13,987 nucleotides of DNA, taken from contig CABSEJ010000084.1 in assembly GCA_902476765.1 (NCBI GenBank), positions 1 to 13,987 of the forward strand. Reading direction: 5' to 3'. The notes under the pieces were generated by a model that ran no database searches, was not told the origin of the DNA, and was given only the letters and a program-made list of their open reading frames with translations. Origin of the DNA: an uncultured Blautia sp. (GTDB taxonomy: Bacteria; Bacillota; Clostridia; Lachnospirales; Lachnospiraceae). A program made the position numbers and the translations under genes. Every line of letters begins with the position of its first letter. The first letter of the stretch is position 1. Positions 13,485 to 13,987 of this stretch are shown in pieces.

Positions 13485-13987
13485 ATGGCCATTCATGTAT
13501 TAGATGAAGCAAAAAGGTGTTTAAACTGCAAGGTGCCTCAGTGTCAGAAGGGATGCCCTATACATACCCCTATTCCCCAGGTGATTCAGCTTTTGCTGAA
13601 TGGAGAGCTGGATAAGGCAGGGCGGATGCTGTTTGAGAACAACCCTCTTACCACAGTATGCAGTCTTGTGTGCAACCATGAAAACCAGTGCGAAGGTCAT
13701 TGCGTTTTGGGAAAGAAAGGAGCGCCGGTACATTTTTCCACCATTGAGAATTATATTTCCGGCACCTATAGCTCTAAAATGGTGAAAGGGCCTGCTGCTC
13801 CCAACGGTATGAGGGCGGCTATTATAGGCTCAGGTCCTGCAGGATTGACCATTGCAGTGCTTTTGGCCAGAAAGGGGTATCAGGTAACGATTTTCGAGGG
13901 AAAAGATAAAATAGGAGGCGTTCTCCGATACGGAATACCAGAGTTCCGTCTTCCCAAAAGTATTCTGGATGATTTTGAATACCACCA
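13485..13987 (+). CDS. NAD(P)-dependent FAD/Fe-S oxidoreductase, glutamate synthase small-subunit (GltD)-like, 3' truncated by window edge
   Basis: The frame is open from ATG 13485 (AAGGAAGGGA about 5 bases upstream) to the window end, giving 167 codons. Residues 1-100 form an Fe-S domain (Fer4_20 type, as in GltD and dihydropyrimidine dehydrogenase): RCLNCKVPQCQKGCP (11-25) holds the first cysteine set, and CSLVC...CEGHC (about 64-78) the second. Residues 112 onward start an FAD-binding fold: AAIIGSGPAGLTIAVLLA, then the acidic strand end VTIFE and IGGVLRYGIPEFRLPK, typical of this family. Full-length members have about 400-470 residues. The long N-terminal arm of GltD is absent; the protein starts almost at the first cysteine. 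No large glutamate synthase gene is visible, so it may serve another electron-transfer partner such as an NfnB-like or hydrogenase/formate system. It is separately transcribed. Confidence 0.88.
   Translation, partial: MAIHVLDEAKRCLNCKVPQCQKGCPIHTPIPQVIQLLLNGELDKAGRMLFENNPLTTVCSLVCNHENQCEGHCVLGKKGAPVHFSTIENYISGTYSSKMVKGPAAPNGMRAAIIGSGPAGLTIAVLLARKGYQVTIFEGKDKIGGVLRYGIPEFRLPKSILDDFEYH

Overview
The window looks like chromosomal DNA of an anaerobic Firmicute, most likely class Clostridia and probably Lachnospiraceae. This rests on strong AGGAGG-type ribosome binding sites, AT-leaning Clostridia-style codon use, an anaerobic-type cobalamin gene pair, an Fe-S/flavin enoate-reductase-type enzyme and a stand-alone GltD-like oxidoreductase. 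No rRNA, tRNA, CRISPR array, integrase, transposase or insertion sequence was seen. Every convincing gene is on the plus strand.

Layout. (1) 1-3418: an operon-like run with the 3' end of cobyric acid synthase (cobQ/cbiP), cobalt-precorrin-8 methylmutase (cbiC), a zinc-ribbon/acidic/one-TM/discoidin-like surface protein, and a GNAT acetyltransferase whose start overlaps the previous stop. (2) 3535-4204: a NUDIX hydrolase with its own extended -10 promoter, which decides its start codon. (3) 4205-6200: a visibly more AT-rich island. It has two strong hairpins, a candidate promoter, and a LytTR-regulator / DUF3021 / DUF7010-like membrane-protein cassette. The LytTR and DUF7010-like genes look internally deleted and frameshifted, and the island ends in a small gene broken by several lesions. 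I read it as a decaying acquired element. (4) 6201-8175: a second NUDIX hydrolase, a GNAT acetyltransferase and an ANT(6)/AadE-like nucleotidyltransferase, closed by a perfect 12-bp hairpin terminator. (5) 8176-8662: an intergenic region with a long 19-bp-arm hairpin that lacks a T tract, then a good extended -10 promoter. (6) 8663-13346: a three-gene operon encoding an OYE/2,4-dienoyl-CoA-reductase-type Fe-S flavoprotein, an M20 amidohydrolase and an AbgT-family transporter. (7) 13376-13987: a near-consensus promoter driving a GltD-like FAD/Fe-S oxidoreductase that runs off the window.

How the genes work together. The three-gene operon reads as a small catabolic unit: AbgT imports an amide-linked compound (N-acyl or N-aroyl amino acid, or aminobenzoyl-glutamate-like), the M20 enzyme splits the amide, and the flavoprotein reduces an unsaturated acid product. 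The substrate is inference. The cobalamin genes catalyse steps of corrin ring synthesis and amidation. The two genes after them are linked by spacing only. The most unusual material is the decaying LytTR/DUF3021 island, the unexplained hairpin at 8376-8423, the Trp at the usual proton-donor position of the flavoprotein, and the zinc-ribbon surface protein cotranscribed with B12 genes.
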